In this document: piece by piece, positions 30,301 through 40,128 of the stretch
How the letters are laid out: every line of letters begins with the position of its first letter
How positions within the stretch are numbered: position 1 is the first letter of the stretch
Assembly (NCBI RefSeq): GCF_036711975.1
Contig: NC_091966.1
Coordinates: 9,803,501-9,867,500, forward strand
Direction of reading: 5' to 3'
Length of the DNA: 64,000 nucleotides
Source: Onthophagus taurus
Lineage: Eukaryota; Arthropoda; Insecta; Coleoptera; Scarabaeidae
Notes under the pieces: generated by a model
Told to the model about the DNA's origin: nothing
The model's input: only the letters and a program-made list of their open reading frames with translations
Databases searched by the model: none
Made by a program: the position numbers and the translations under genes

Positions 30301-31722
30301 AATTAGTTGAATTTCAGTTCTAAAGAAAAAAACGAGAAATGTACTTTTCTAATAGGAATATTCTTTAACCTTCTAGTACAAGCGCCTATTACAGTCACAC
30401 GCGGCGGACTGTAAGTTCGCAATTGCCAATAGGAACAATCAACGGGCAAAAAATGGCGTTAGTTAGAAGTTCATAGGCTCAAATATTTGCGGGACAACTA
30501 AAACTCGAAATAACACTAGCACTAGAACTAACACTATACCTAGAATCATTTGGGTTTAGCCACACGTCTCTAAAGACGGCTAAACCCGAATGATTCTAGT
30601 TCTAGGTATAGTGTTAATTCTAGTTTTACACTTGCACTGTGACTAGAACTAGAAATATTCGGGTTTAGCCGTACGTCTCATAAGACGGCTAAAGCCGAAT
30701 GATTCTGGTTCTTGGTCTAGTGTTAGTTCTACTTTTAGTTCAATAAAAATATACAACAATCTAACGCTGCATAACAATTAAAACTAGAACTAACACTAGA
30801 CCTAGAACTAGAAAGTTAACTAGAATATTTCTAGTTCTATGTGTCCTAGCTAAAACTAGAGCTATCACTAGTAGCACTAGTGTCAGTTCTAGAGTTAATA
30901 TTAGTTCTAGTTTTAATTATTGTTATTCATTGCTAGAATGATTACATAAAAATATCACTTATATAATTATTATTTCTTTTCCTATTTTATTAAAACTGAA
31001 ATAAAAAACGTTTAATTTAATTTTCAGAGTCTAGCTTCCCATGGTTGGAAGATCAGATCGGTTTTACAAGCATAGAACAAAAATACGCAACAGAAGACTT
31101 ACTACAAGAGTTCGAAAATGTATTGGAAGCGGTAAATCCAGGAGCGTTAACACCACCGCAAAGCCCCCCGCGCGAACCACAACCACCACCAATCCTAACC
31201 ACCCTCGAGCCAATAACTGTCGGCCAAATCTACCCGGTTTATACGACCACAGCTCAAAAACTCGATGATTGTCCAAAAACTCCTCAAACTATCGCACACG
31301 AATTGGCAGTTGTTGATGAATTAGTTAGAGCGAGAGCAAATGATATTTTGTGTGAATCACCGCCATCTCCGAGTACAAGTAATTCAGGAAGTTTCGATGA
31401 TTCTTCGTCGTCGTCTGAAGATCCGGAGTGGATTCCGGAAACTGTAATCGAATCGGAAAAGTCGTCCGCTAGACGCAGATATAAGCCGTATAAAATTTCA
31501 CCGGTTGATAAGAAAAATCGGAAAAAGGAGCAAAATAAAAACGCGGCGACTAGGTATCGATTGAAGAAGAAGGCGGAGGTTGAGGAGATTTTGAATGAGG
31601 AGAAGGGCGTGTTAAAGGAAAACGAAGATTTGACGAGTAAAATCAGCGATCTTCAAAGGGAAATTCGCTACTTAAAGGGGCTTATGCGCGACCTTTTCAA
31701 AGCTAAAGGAATTATTCAATAA
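12355..31722 (+). CDS. ATF4: ATF4 / cryptocephal bZIP transcription factor
   Basis: Join 12355-12649 and 31028-31722, giving 329 residues, close to ATF4's usual 350-380. This nuclear activator of amino-acid, redox and ER-stress genes dimerises and binds CARE/CRE sites. Exon 2 (12239-12649, donor GTAAGA, phase 1) encodes an acidic N-terminus (MEDSPVLIMEWKEEPLSP). Exon 3 (acceptor TTTTCAG at 31027) starts ESSFPWLEDQIGF. A Pro-rich middle follows, then a Ser/Asp-rich segment near residues 210-235. The basic region (KKEQNKNAATRYR, about residues 258-280) precedes a leucine zipper to about residue 320. No canonical DSGxxS degron is evident, though a related SGSFDDS occurs. The start is ATG 12355, the frame overlapped by the inhibitory uORF. 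The 18.4-kb intron hosts a copia element. Confidence 0.93.
12650..17340. other. ATF4 intron 2, first part
   Basis: Mostly A/T-rich sequence without a supported exon. Around 14845-15275 the strings AACCAGCCGGGGTGCCACG and (minus) CAGTGATGCTTAACCCACG resemble hAT-type element ends, which is weak. At 16910-17340 composition becomes clearly GC-richer and CpG-containing, just upstream of the alternative promoter. That block could be an enhancer, a remote exon or a promoter domain. ORFs there (both strands) show no known domain. Confidence 0.4.
17383..17390 (+). promoter_or_regulatory. TATA box of candidate alternative ATF4 promoter
   Basis: TATAAAAG, a near-consensus TATA element, 209 bp upstream of the alternative start codon. 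Initiation about 30 bp downstream would give a leader of roughly 185 nt with no ATG at all up to 17599. Function is inferred from position and composition only. Confidence 0.55.
17599..31722 (+). CDS. ATF4: Alternative short ATF4 isoform (first exon 17599-17617)
   Basis: Join 17599-17617 and 31028-31722. A mini-exon ATG GCT GCT GCG TGT TAT G ends at a good donor GTATGT (17618). Its phase (1) is identical to that of exon 2, so splicing to 31028 gives MAAACYE followed by SSFPWLEDQIGF in frame: 237 residues with the complete bZIP but without the acidic first 98 residues. The predicted leader from the TATA box to this ATG contains no upstream ATG, so this form should escape uORF control. Supported by frame, splice site, TATA box and start context (GATATGG); not by transcript data. 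Confidence 0.55.
17700..17996 (+). repeat. 5' LTR of copia element
   Basis: 297 bp, TG...CA bounded, identical to 21932-22228. It carries TATAAA at 17903-17908 and AATAAA at 17934-17939, implying a short R region. It starts 82 bp after the donor of the alternative ATF4 first exon. Confidence 0.95.
18079..21942 (+). CDS. Copia gag-pol polyprotein
   Basis: 1287 residues, one open frame from ATG 18079. Order is copia type: Gag (1-200), a zinc knuckle CX2CX4HX4C at about 217-230 and a second at about 237-250, aspartic protease (VDSGATAHM, catalytic Asp about 283), integrase with HHCC (His about 408) and DDE core ending in the NGKAERLNRT region, reverse transcriptase (FDIKTAFLYG; YVDD at 958-961), then RNase H (YSDSDYAGD about 1126 and DIFTKP near the end). 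Integrase precedes reverse transcriptase, diagnostic of Ty1/copia rather than gypsy. All catalytic residues appear intact. Long Glu/Lys-rich segments connect integrase and reverse transcriptase. Confidence 0.97.
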   Translation: MAEELVNIEMLKDTYNFDMWKFQVTIFLKAKELYNVVTGEENRPESDEKKNAWDKKDAAAQKLIITTVDRSIVAHLLNCKTSKEMYDKLCIIFEQDTEHQKYGLLQEFYNYQYKKGSNMTQHISNLENLAHKLKLLKQEVNETMIITKILSTLPVTYKHFVSAWESTPKTERNLTNLTARLLCEENRNETEEKNEEQVAFKANDTTKKNSYLMNKTCFKCNKKGHLKRDCKKAEFKCIICKKNNHQSKDCYFRNKNNKNKQDVTFLTEVQSGENSKKGKWIVDSGATAHMSNVEGMFEEIIKKNTEIGTAKQNEKMTAQGTGNITTGCCTLKDVVYVPDLSKNLLSVNKITENGGTVIFEAEKVEVYKNKNMILEGKKNEKGLYEIEILRKKEEVHSATTYNDKMDWHRRLGHLGVDNMKRLQGMSEGLNLKPQDFDILKNTFCEVCVKAKHTRNPFNEVRQRATRPLEIIHTDICGPIDPITFDGMKYFITFLDDFTHFATVYLLKGKFEATEAIKEYVNQSEAKWNIKTSKIRCDNGKEYVNNDLKTWAKKRGIFMDYTIPHTPQLNGKAERLNRTILEKARSMIFETNVNKELWGEAVRVAAYLLNRSPTVNENKTPYELWTDVKPNLGNIQIFGVNAYAKRLGYQKKLDERSEKYLFIGYSSNGYRLYDEGKRMVVISRDVKFVNNKKNWTLQDFGEDKTDGEEINDITEEDIDEKEEENTDIIEKARNTEETTNNEETKKENEEEKEERKQRNRRPPEKLKDYVYLSYEEAIQGEDSINWKKAIEEEKKSLEENDVWTLVNKEGNERKKILSNRWVFKIKDDGVYKARLVVRGCEQKFGTVFEENYSPVIGDSATRLIFAVAAQRNYKMVKFDIKTAFLYGKLTEEVYMQIPQGYEKENKICKLNRALYGLKQAPSKWNERFTGFLRNIGLKTIQSERCIFKTEDNKVILIIYVDDGLIIGENLTKIKTILMNLKDEFKTKVWENPDSFLSVSIKRSETLLTLHQTDSIGDLLNKFNMNETRATKIPLNKSDIINKQSEKKEEENKNYPYREAVGSLLYIMKKTRPDLAFAVNFASRYLNTQTKNDINNVKHILKYLSGHTNYGIKYDINSNCNEIIAYSDSDYAGDTESRKSTTGYIIFFNGGPISWVTRKQPIVALSTTEAEFIAAADCCKELIYLKTLLQELLNLEIKATLKVDNKSAITLIKNGIMNRKSKHIDVRYHFIIEKVNEGIIKIDYVNTNDQYADIFTKPLDYVKFRKLRDSFMYNVNEMQTLSFKEKMLK
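21932..22228 (+). repeat. 3' LTR of copia element
   Basis: Identical to the 5' LTR. The last codons of the polyprotein (ATG TTA AAA TAA, stop at 21940-21942) read into the LTR, so ORF and LTR overlap by 11 bp. Confidence 0.95.
22234..23735. other. ATF4 intron 2, no gene seen
   Basis: A GC-richer block at about 22780-22960 (GCGCCATCGATTTGCGCTCA and following) has the look of a repeat or old UTR, but I cannot assign it. The rest is A/T-rich without coding potential. Confidence 0.35.
23738..23815 (+). mobile_element. LINE reverse transcriptase motif fragment
   Basis: Plus-strand codons give FRKGYKKKPDNYRGISFYLT, matching the reverse transcriptase motif KKGDxxxPxNYRGISLL of many LINEs. Only about 25 residues are recognisable before frames break down. 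Confidence 0.6.
23905..24010 (+). mobile_element. hAT-type element end (solo)
   Basis: CAGTGGTGTCCAC (23905) followed by GATCAACATCGAC and GATCGACC is typical of the outer end of hAT-superfamily elements. The opposite end was not found within 1 kb, so the extent is unknown. Confidence 0.45.
24180..25442. other. ATF4 intron 2, no gene seen
   Basis: Very A/T-rich sequence with no motifs that I can support. Confidence 0.4.
25443..25696. repeat. Palindromic repeat with about 77-bp arms, 12-bp flanking direct repeat
   Basis: Arms run from 25465 (TTGAACTAAAATTAGAAC) to about 25542 and from about 25610 to 25686, complementary with few mismatches; they share GTTTGACGTTTC near the loop and GTTAGTTCTAATTTTAG at the outside. 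The loop holds a perfect mini-hairpin ACTGGTTC/GAACCAGT. The 12-mer AAGGAAAAATTT occurs at 25443-25454 and 25685-25696, possibly a target duplication. The overlapping ORFs on both strands (25391-25772) mirror each other because of the palindrome and are not genes. Confidence 0.8.
25851..26714. mobile_element. Long-TIR foldback element C (864 bp, 250-bp TIRs)
   Basis: Terminal inverted repeats at 25851-26100 and 26466-26714 align over their whole length with scattered mismatches; tips are CAGGGTGAGTTTTTTT. Flanks are TG (left) and TA (right), consistent with a mutated TA duplication. The 365-bp core has no ORF, so it is a non-autonomous Tc1/mariner-like element or foldback. Confidence 0.85.
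26766..26916. mobile_element. MITE, about 150 bp, nearly full palindrome
   Basis: CCCAGTTTATTCACCTTTG at 26770 is repeated inverted at 26894-26912, and the complementarity continues inward (TTTAACTA... and TTACCATGGTTACTGG against ATAGTTACTGG). TA dinucleotides flank it. It is inserted in another repeat (26743-26765 plus 26917-27000) that matches 7470-7535. Confidence 0.8.
27001..28085. other. ATF4 intron 2, no gene seen
   Basis: Unremarkable A/T-rich sequence; no supported exon or named repeat. Confidence 0.35.
28090..28570 (-). mobile_element. Mariner-family transposase pseudogene
   Basis: Minus-strand translation gives, in order, an RHRKK...VKKTGGTEERP N-terminal block, then KRLENFRRMI, then VLISDEKIFRIEA...NHQNQ. 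The last holds the first catalytic Asp of mariner-type (maT/DD41D-like) transposases. Frameshifts and stops separate the blocks and the C-terminal half is only dimly readable (28090-28240). No TIRs were identified. Confidence 0.75.
28571..30480. other. ATF4 intron 2, no gene seen
   Basis: A/T-rich. Near 29885-29995 a short GC-richer segment (GACCGCGC, then GGCCGGTACGTCC) stands out but has no frame that I can assign. The second copy of the 7560-type repeat is at 30410-30475. Confidence 0.35.
30521..30926. repeat. Cluster of three hairpin repeats just before ATF4 exon 3
   Basis: Three adjacent palindromes: 30521-30624, 30641-30723 and 30771-30926. The first two share a stem tip of type GGGTTTAGCC...GGCTAAACCC around an ACGTCT/AGACGG loop. 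All share outer arms built of CTAGAACTAACACTAG units. The palindrome at 25465-25686 has the same outer unit (GTTAGTTCTA). They lie 100-500 bp upstream of the exon 3 acceptor. Confidence 0.8.
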
Positions 31723-32330
31723 GAAAAGAAATATGATTTAAAATAAATTAGATTTAATTTGTTTCTTTTTATGTTAAGGTGATATATTACAAATTAAGTC
31801 ACACTGCTTCAATGTTTGTTTCAATATATTGGTAGCTTTAGGGAAGCTGTTATTTTAATCAATTTACTTAGTAAGTATATGCTTATAAAGTGCTTTCATT
31901 AAAAAAATATGTTTTTAAAATGGATGACGCCCAAGGCTGATGATTTTTAAGAACACGTTTTTTAAAGCACTATTTCTTTAAACTCTTTCATCTTTCTTTT
32001 TTCAATGCCACATGTAGTTGTAACATTTACATTTTTATTTTACTAATAAAGTTTATGAATTATGTTTTAGGTGCATTTTTGTGTTTTATTTCTGATGATA
32101 AATATACTGTCGCAGAGTAAAGCATAAATAGTAAAAAAAATTAAAATTATTTAATGCATTTAAACAAGTCACATTAAAAAATTTCCCTGTTCCAACCATT
32201 CGTAATTGAGATTTACTACACAATAGCAAGCTTTTGGTAAGCTTTTGAAGTAATGCAGTGACTAAGAAATATCATTGAAGGTAGGAAATAAGTTTGAGAT
32301 TAATAGATATGAATTACTTAATGAGCTGAA
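31723..32330 (+). other. ATF4 3' untranslated region and spacer
   Basis: A/T-rich. AATAAA-type signals occur shortly after the stop (about 31741) and at about 32044 (CTAATAAAGTTT), the latter followed by a T-rich stretch and the more likely polyadenylation site. No further gene is seen. Confidence 0.45.
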
Positions 32331-32334
32331 GATA

Positions 32335-32650
32335 ATAACGACTGGTTTTTGACCCTGAAATGTTATTGCCACCACCTACATGTTCGTCTGCAGAAAGGAA
32401 TTATACACAATTAGAAACCATCAGTTTCTGATTTCAGTGAAAATGAGTTGAAACAACAATGAAAAAGAATCTGATGCAGGAGGTAGAGAAGAATTTGACA
32501 TTCCTAATCCTGAAAATATAGATATTGGGGATTTCCCTCTTAAAAATTTTGAAAAGAAGAAATCTGTTGTTCATTATGTGGCCAAAAATATTTCTAAATG
32601 TGTTGTGGTTTTACACTTGCCTAGTCAAAATTTTTTAAAAGCCACACTTT
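32335..32650 (+). mobile_element. Pogo/Tigger-like transposase C-terminal fragment
   Basis: Plus-strand codons IPNPENIDIGDFPLKNFEKKKSVVHYVAKNISKC resemble the short C-terminal domain found after the DDE domain in many insect jerky/Tigger-type elements (a GDFVLVKFxxKKxxxHYVA pattern). No catalytic domain remains. Confidence 0.45.
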
Positions 32651-32927
32651 GAATATGGTCTATTTTCTTTATTTTGTGAGTTAATATAATTCTAATGATT
32701 TTATGACTAAAATCAAAACTGGTTGAAGGTAAATAATAAACAAATATTAGGAAAAAGTGATAAATTATATTATTTTACTACTTTCCAACATGATAATAAC
32801 AAAAGTAATCCCAAATATCGATTTGATAATCATCCATTTAAGATCCATTGTCTATAATTTATTTAAAGTAACAATTTAAAGCTTAAAAACAATTCTTTTT
32901 AATAAATATATATTATTATATTTAATT

Positions 32928-33768
<841 letters not shown>

Positions 33769-34024
33769 TTCTAAATTTACAACGATTTCAATGAAAATTG
33801 ATGAAAATTTATTTTACAAAATTAAGGTTATGTTTTTACAATTGAACTAAATCCCTTTGACGTTTATGAATTGGAATATTTAGCAATTAGGATAAATGAA
33901 ACGTATACTATTTGAACCACTGATAAGTGACAGTTGTCAAGAAGCCTAAATGTCAACATTATTATTTTCAAGCTAAGATTACGTTAATTTCAAATCCTTA
34001 AAACGTTGATTTCACACATCAAAA
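33769..34024. promoter_or_regulatory. Bidirectional promoter of NAT9 and WBP11
   Basis: 256 bp separate the two start codons, which face outward. There is no clear TATA box on either side; composition is A/T-rich, typical of this genome. Both leaders must be short. Shared control is inferred from spacing alone. Confidence 0.6.
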
Positions 34025-35599
34025 ATGGGTAGAAGATCGATAAATACCACGAAAAGTGGTAAATACATGAACCCCACTGATCAAGCAAGTAAGTATTTTT
34101 AATTATTTCACATAACCTTAAATGGAGAAACTCCAATTTATAATAATTAATAAATAGGGAAAGAAGCTAGAAAGCAGGAGTTGAAAAAGAATAAAAAACA
34201 GCGACAAATGGTTCGAGCTGCCGTTTTAAAAGGAAAGGACCCCCAACAGTTGTTAGAGGAAATGGAAAAAATAGATCAAATGGGTAAATTTGATTCTTAT
34301 TAGCACGATCATAGAATTAAACATATTGATCTTTTAGAATTTAATGTTCACCAACCATCACCTTTAAATGAAAAAGTTTTAAAAGATAAAAGAAAAAAGC
34401 TTAGGGATACCCTTGATAGGGTTTTAAGTATGTATGTAAGTATTGTATTTTTTACATAAAGTGTTTATTAATATTTTAATTGATCCTACTTTTAGCATAA
34501 AGATGATCCTGAAAAATGGGTTGAACTAAAACGAAGACAAACAGAATATGAACATAAAAAGAACCAATTGGTTTCATTTTACGAATCAGTTAGAAGTGCC
34601 CAACAAGTCACTGTGGATGAAATTCCATTACCTCAACAACCTCAAAATCCATCTTTACAAATTCCTTTACCTATTGAAACAAGAAAAGCTCCGGATATCC
34701 CTATTTATTCCATTGCCACAGCTTTAAAGTTACAAGCATTGGGTAAATCTATAAGGGAACCACCCGGTTGTCCCCCAGGGCCTCCACCGGATATTAACAG
34801 TGATGGAGAACTTGAGGAGAATGATTCTACAGAAACAGATGACATCCAGAATGATTTAGAATCATCACAAGATGATGATAAAGAATCACCAGTAAAACCA
34901 ACCTCGTTACAACAAAAAATGGTGGCTATTTCCGGTCAAAACGTCGATGACTTTATGAAAGAAATGGAAACTGTACAAAAAAAGATGGAAACGGATAAAG
35001 AAGAAGACATTTCTAAATTAAAACCATCGGTAACCGTTGATGTTCCTACTTCAACTACTTCAATCATGGAACCTTTAGAACCACCACCAACCAATAAACC
35101 AATTCAACCTCCAATTCCTCCATTAGTTATGTTCCCAGGTGGTCCATTAAGAGTACCGCCAGGACCTCCCCCAGGAAGACCGTTATTACCACCAGGACCT
35201 CCCCCTGGTTTACCACCACCAAGACTACCTTTGAGACTTCCACATCCACCGGCGAGAATGATTAGAATACCGGGACCACCACCACCTAATTTGGCACAAT
35301 TAGGAACACCAAACGTACTATCCGCGGGACCACAATTAATTAGCAGAATGGAGGCACCAAAAAGTATGGGAGCTACTATTATGGCTAAACCGCAAATAAG
35401 AAATTTAAGTGCCGATGTGACGCGATTCGTACCTTCAGCCTTAAGAGTCAAGAGGGAAGATAAAAAGATGAAGCCATCGCGGACCAGTTTAATTAATGAA
35501 TTACGCCAAAAGGACTATATCACGCAAAATATGCAAAAACAACCTACTAAGGATGATGCTTATATGCAATTTATGAAAGAAATGCAAGGGTTATTGTAA
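34025..35599 (+). CDS. WBP11: WW domain-binding protein 11 (splicing factor)
   Basis: Nuclear spliceosome-associated protein that binds WW domains of PQBP1-type factors and PP1. Four exons: 34025-34088, 34158-34283, 34338-34435 and 34496-35599; introns 50-70 bp, GT-AG, phases match, giving 463 residues (human 641, so shortened in the middle). The N-terminus MGRRSINTTKSGKYMNPTDQARKEARK with KKNKKQRQMVRAAVLKGKDP is the highly conserved Wbp11 domain and coiled coil. The centre has repeated PPGPPPGRP/PPGPPPGLP motifs, the WW/EVH ligands. The C-terminus KPQIRNLSADVTRFVPSALRVKRE matches the conserved family end. Start chosen at ATG 34025, directly preceded by AAAA. AATAAA at 35612. Confidence 0.95.
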
Positions 35600-35619
35600 T
35601 TTTATTATTAAAATAAAAA

Positions 35620-36475
35620 ACATCGCTGTCTTTTTTCTTTATTTATAGCATAAACCTAAGATCTCGTTTCTTTAAATTAATTTCATTGTTTTTATTCAAT
35701 TTTAAATATATGTATTAAATTTTGTAACATGATGTGGCAGTTTTTTGTCTAAAGTGGAAATAGTGGCCAAAATTGTTTTAGTCATACCTCCATAGCTTAA
35801 AAACATCGAAAAATGAATTTTTTTATTGCTTTTGATTATAATTGAATTAATAAATCGAATTTTTATTACTATTATAATAAATTGTTACTTCCCTTTGTAT
35901 TACATTAGCAAACTCTGACAACATCCTAATTCAAAATAACTTAGGCGAAAACATTTCATCAAATCATAGCGCATAAAAAATCTTAATGTGCTCTACAGAA
36001 TAAGAACACTAAGCTACATAGTAATATAGAAGGAATAGCGAAAAGCGTGGTTAATAGGAAATGATAATATTATCTACCAGGCATAAAAGATGGATGTTGT
36101 AATGGAAAATTATATTATAGATAACGAACGACTGAAAAACCAAAGTCCGATCATCTTTCTATCTTGGATCACAAGTAAACCCGCAACGTGTAGATTCAAG
36201 AGAAAATCGGGGTTCTGCACATAAGTGGCAATTTAACTTCTGCAAGTGACTTGAAAAGACCGTAAAAAGGCCTACAACCCTGTAAGTGGTGCGTATGCTG
36301 CACTCATTTAAGATTAATGATAACCCAGTGTTTTAAAGGTGGACTTGACGTGTACAGTAGGAAAGTGATTTCCAAGTATAAGTAAGAAATAGATATAACA
36401 CTCACGTGAGGATATAAATATTGGCTACAAATTCTTAATATAAGCTAACAAATAATGCAAATGTAGGTTTTTCCA
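35620..36475. other. Intergenic, no gene seen
   Basis: A/T-rich spacer after WBP11. No supported coding or structural feature before the LINE relic that begins at about 36480. Confidence 0.4.
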
Positions 36476-36479
36476 TTCT

Positions 36480-36850
36480 GACATCTATCTAAGGATCCAG
36501 TGAGATGCAAACTTCCTCTGGAAAACAAAGCAAAAGAGTAAGTTATGTTATTTGACTATCTAGGCATACAAATCACCTCATATCAAAATAGAATAAAGCA
36601 AGTAAAAGACCAAGCAAACAAAACCAGCCAAATATCAAACACATTTTCTGAGATTATCTGGAACAACACTTTTTTTCCGGGACAATATGAATAAAAAGGC
36701 AAAAGTAAGAATATACAAAACCTCTATTAGACCTCTACTAATATACGCTATAGAAACAAGAGCGGACAACAAAAGAATGAAAAATATCCTTCGAATAGCA
36801 AATTTAAAAATACTCAAAAGCTTTCAGATATGTGCTTATGGTGCTTAAGC
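36480..36850 (+). mobile_element. RTE-type LINE relic, post-reverse-transcriptase region
   Basis: Plus-strand frames give PVRCKLPLENKAKE, FDYLGIQITSYQNR, KQVKDQANKTSQIS, then (frame change) VRIYKTSIRPLLIYAIETRADNKRMKNILRIANLKILKS. This is the connecting domain after the polymerase motifs in RTE-like LINEs and corresponds to the part just before the tail at 2995-3360. Several frameshifts; dead. Confidence 0.8.
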
Positions 36851-37327
36851 TGTACTTAAAGGTATAACCCTAAAACTAAAATAAACCTAAAGAGAGTAAA
36901 GTTATATATCACTCTTAGAAGACATCTGCCAAGTAACCTCATTTCTCATGCTTGCTAAAAAGGTAAATTCCAGGCGCTAGTGTTGCTCAGATTTTCTCTG
37001 TAGAGAATACGTCGACCAACCAAGATGTGCTATATGCAGATACATAAGCAGGTCATACCATAACTTTGCTGCGGAGAAGAACCCAAAAATATTCATCGAC
37101 GCGATAAATCCAGGTTTAAAAAATACTCCATATGGTTAGTTGATTTCGGTCTACAGAGTTAAAGGTAAAACTTGTCAAAACTTCACTGGGCAAGAAAAAT
37201 AAAAAATTTATAACATTAATATTTATAATTTCATTCATAAACACCAACTTGTTCAAATGAGATAAAATTTCTAAGTATCTACCTAGGTTGAAAACACACC
37301 TGGAGTAAATACTCAACTCACTTCATA
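36851..37327. other. Intergenic, possible LINE debris
   Basis: Around 37000-37110 one frame reads CREYVDQPRCAICRYISRSYHNF, faintly like a LINE ORF1 zinc-knuckle, but this is weak. Otherwise nothing supported. Confidence 0.3.
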
Positions 37328-38723
37328 TACAGGATAATTCAAATTCGACCAAATAAAACAAAAAAATTACTTTTTCGTTTTTTGCCTATAACTTCTTTAT
37401 TTTTCGTGTTTTCGTGAATCTGAAAAAACATTCTTAAGGCAACTTTTTATGATAAATGATGTTACTGAGAAGAGCATATTTTTAGCTTTCCAATTATGTA
37501 TCGCATGTATGGTGTGTTTGCAAAAAATAAGCGTTAATTTTCAATTCCAAACGGTTCAAAATTTTGATTATAGTAGGCGGGTCCGGACAGTAAATACTAC
37601 CTAGTGGCTATATGGTTTTGCATGAATATGACAGAATAAAGTTGGTTTTGTACCATTATTCAGGATAAAGTTGGTTTTGACCAACGAATAAAAACTTTGA
37701 ATAGTTAATTAAATTTTTCAGCATCTTATTTATCATTTTTTATTGGTGAACAAAGTCAGGGTTTGTTCACCAACAAAAAATGGTTAGCAAGTAAAGTTTG
37801 TCTATTAAAAATACAAGAAATGTATTAATTAATTAATTATTAAATATGAACAACTTCAGGAACTAAACAGTCACAGACTGTCACCTTCTTCTACTAAACT
37901 TACTGGTTGTAAGGTTGTTCGGTATCAATGAATGAAGGCTTCGGTAGTATTTTCCCCAAACATAAGACTTAGAAGTTTTTTGATATCACCAATATTTTCT
38001 TTTGAAATTGGGTGAAGTAGAGGAAAATTAGGGATCATAAACTGGAAGCGGACTTTCCATTGAAACACCGTTTCAATGGGGATATGATGATTTATGTATC
38101 ATCTTCAAAGCGGACTCCAATATATTCTATATTTAATTTTATCGTTTTATTTAAAAATAATGCGGAAGTTCTTAAACGGGAAACTCGTTTCGCAAAATCC
38201 ATGAATGAAATGACAAGTAAACTCACGTTTCTATAGTAACAAAGTAGGATTTAGCGTTTTCCTCGCCTACTATAATTAAAAAGTTAAATTGTAATCTTTA
38301 ATATTTTAGAATTGAAAAATAACGCTTATTTTCCGCAGATACATCATGCGTGTGATACATTATTGGAAAGCCAAAAATATGCTCTTTTCAGTAACATCAT
38401 AATCAACTATCTTATACTACTTTATGTTATATCTCAAAAAGTATCAGCTATGTTTAAAATTTTTCAACGGCAGTATATTTTACTTAAGAATGTATTAACC
38501 CCATTTCTATAATTTCAAAAATAAACGAAATATGAGCATTTTTTGAAATCGCTAAAATTTGACTTTTTGGCTATAACCTCAAAACAAAAGAAGATAGAGA
38601 TTTGATCTTTACGGGATTGGATTAGTCTCGGAAAAAAAGAGCGGGACATGACACCTATTTTTTTTGTATTTCTTATAGTTTCTCAGATAGCCTATAATAA
38701 CACCCAAATTTGCCCACAATGTA
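37328..38723. mobile_element. Long-TIR foldback element B (1.4 kb)
   Basis: Left side (TACAGGATAATTCAAATTCG at 37328; strong arm 37470-37590, e.g. AGAGCATATTTTTAGCTTTCC) pairs with right side (arm 38255-38410, ending CAATGTA at 38723). The right tip, read inward, matches the left tip of element A at 8884 over about 50 bp (TAGGCTATCTgaGAAACTATA), so A and B belong to one family. TA-flanked, no transposase. Confidence 0.7.
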
Positions 38724-40128
38724 CACTAATTTTTCGTTTATTTGTTTTATTTTGTATGTAAATTTAATTTATGGTAATAATTCGACGTACTTGACGATCT
38801 CGGATATCTAGATTAATTAATTAATTATTGATTAGTTTTTATTAATAAACAACTTTTACATTTTTTCAAACATTTTCTAATGTAAGGGTATAATAATTTT
38901 ACGTCATCGTAAAGAAAAAAATAATCTCTATCAAATGAGCCTACAAAAGGGTACATTGTCATTTAAAAAAATTTAAGTATTATGCGTTACTTATTTGTTT
39001 TCTGAATTAAAAACAATTGAATGCAATCTTATTATCGCAAATAAAATATTAAACAACTTTTGTATAAAATTTTTTATAAAGTCAACATTTACCGAGATAT
39101 ATACTATATTCCATACAAATGGGCACCCTGTATTAAAGTACCTTTAAAATTCAGTAAAGAATCACCCCTTGAAGTTTGTTGCAGTCATTCAGATACACCT
39201 GTATATATATTTTTTTTACTTATGTAATAGCATAACTTATACATACCTCATTCAATTCACGCTCCATGGATTGACAATAAGCTTCTAGAATTTAAATCGT
39301 CAACATGCCATTCCATGGTTGACTGCATACATGAATGTTAAAACAGAATTTTGGCAATTCAAAACGCTGATAGTGCCGGGGACCTTAGAGCGTCAAATTG
39401 GCAAAGTTCTTGCGAACAATAATTGTTAAATTTCTTGCAATCTTGCTCTATAGTCGCTAGACCAAAACTTGGACTTTTTTCAGGTAAGTTTCTCATTAGA
39501 TAGAAGGAATTTATCATTATACAAGTCTTTCCATATTGATCCATTCTCTTGAGGACAATACAATTTAAGAGCTTTTTCAAATAGAAAATTTTAACATAAC
39601 TGGGTGATGTCGTCAATAATACTACAATACGTTGATATTTATTGTCTTCAAGTGCCAATGTAGTCGCGAGGAAGCAAAAGGAATGATCAGACCAGGATAC
39701 AATGGACTAATTTAGGTGTTATTTTATTTATTATAACAGTCAAATCGACATTTTTAAGATAAAAAATGACTTACAATTTGACCATCATTAAAACACCACA
39801 ATTTCAATTTTTTATTGAGGTTATCTTTATTATTACTTTTTTTGTCCGATCTTTACAATCCTACTTATTTTTTACGCGCCTTAAACAGTATCTTTCAGAA
39901 ATAGAGAGTCCATTGAGTATTAAAAAAAATAATAAACTTAAAGTTATCAACACTTCCAGAACATAACCTCATTCTCTAACACATATGCGTATTATTTGAT
40001 TCCAGTTTTTTTCTCAATCTGACGTTTTCGCATCCTCATCCCAGTACTAAATATGGTACATAATTGTATTTTGTGCCATTCTCCTTCATCGAAATCAAGT
40101 TCCAATTTGACGCTGTGATATCTCATGA
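38724..40128. other. Intergenic / ADAP1 3' region
   Basis: Contains GGGCACCCTGTA (about 39122-39133), which looks like the tip of another TA-flanked element. Otherwise A/T-rich. The 99-residue minus-strand ORF at 39359-39658 has no recognisable domain. Part of this stretch may be ADAP1 3' UTR. Confidence 0.35.

Noticed and set aside
30521-30926. CRISPR-like repeat array
   Set aside because: Repeat units are palindromic arms of unequal length with no regular spacers, in an insect intron.
31045-31722. ATF4 as a single-exon gene starting at 31045
   Set aside because: The first codon there is TTG; the reading frame is open upstream to a clear acceptor at 31027 and continues conserved sequence from the exon at 12355.
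35104-35451. 115-residue Gly-rich minus-strand ORF
   Set aside because: Antisense of the proline-rich WBP11 segment.
34568-35599. WBP11 starting at 34568
   Set aside because: The conserved N-terminal domain is in three upstream exons beginning at 34025.
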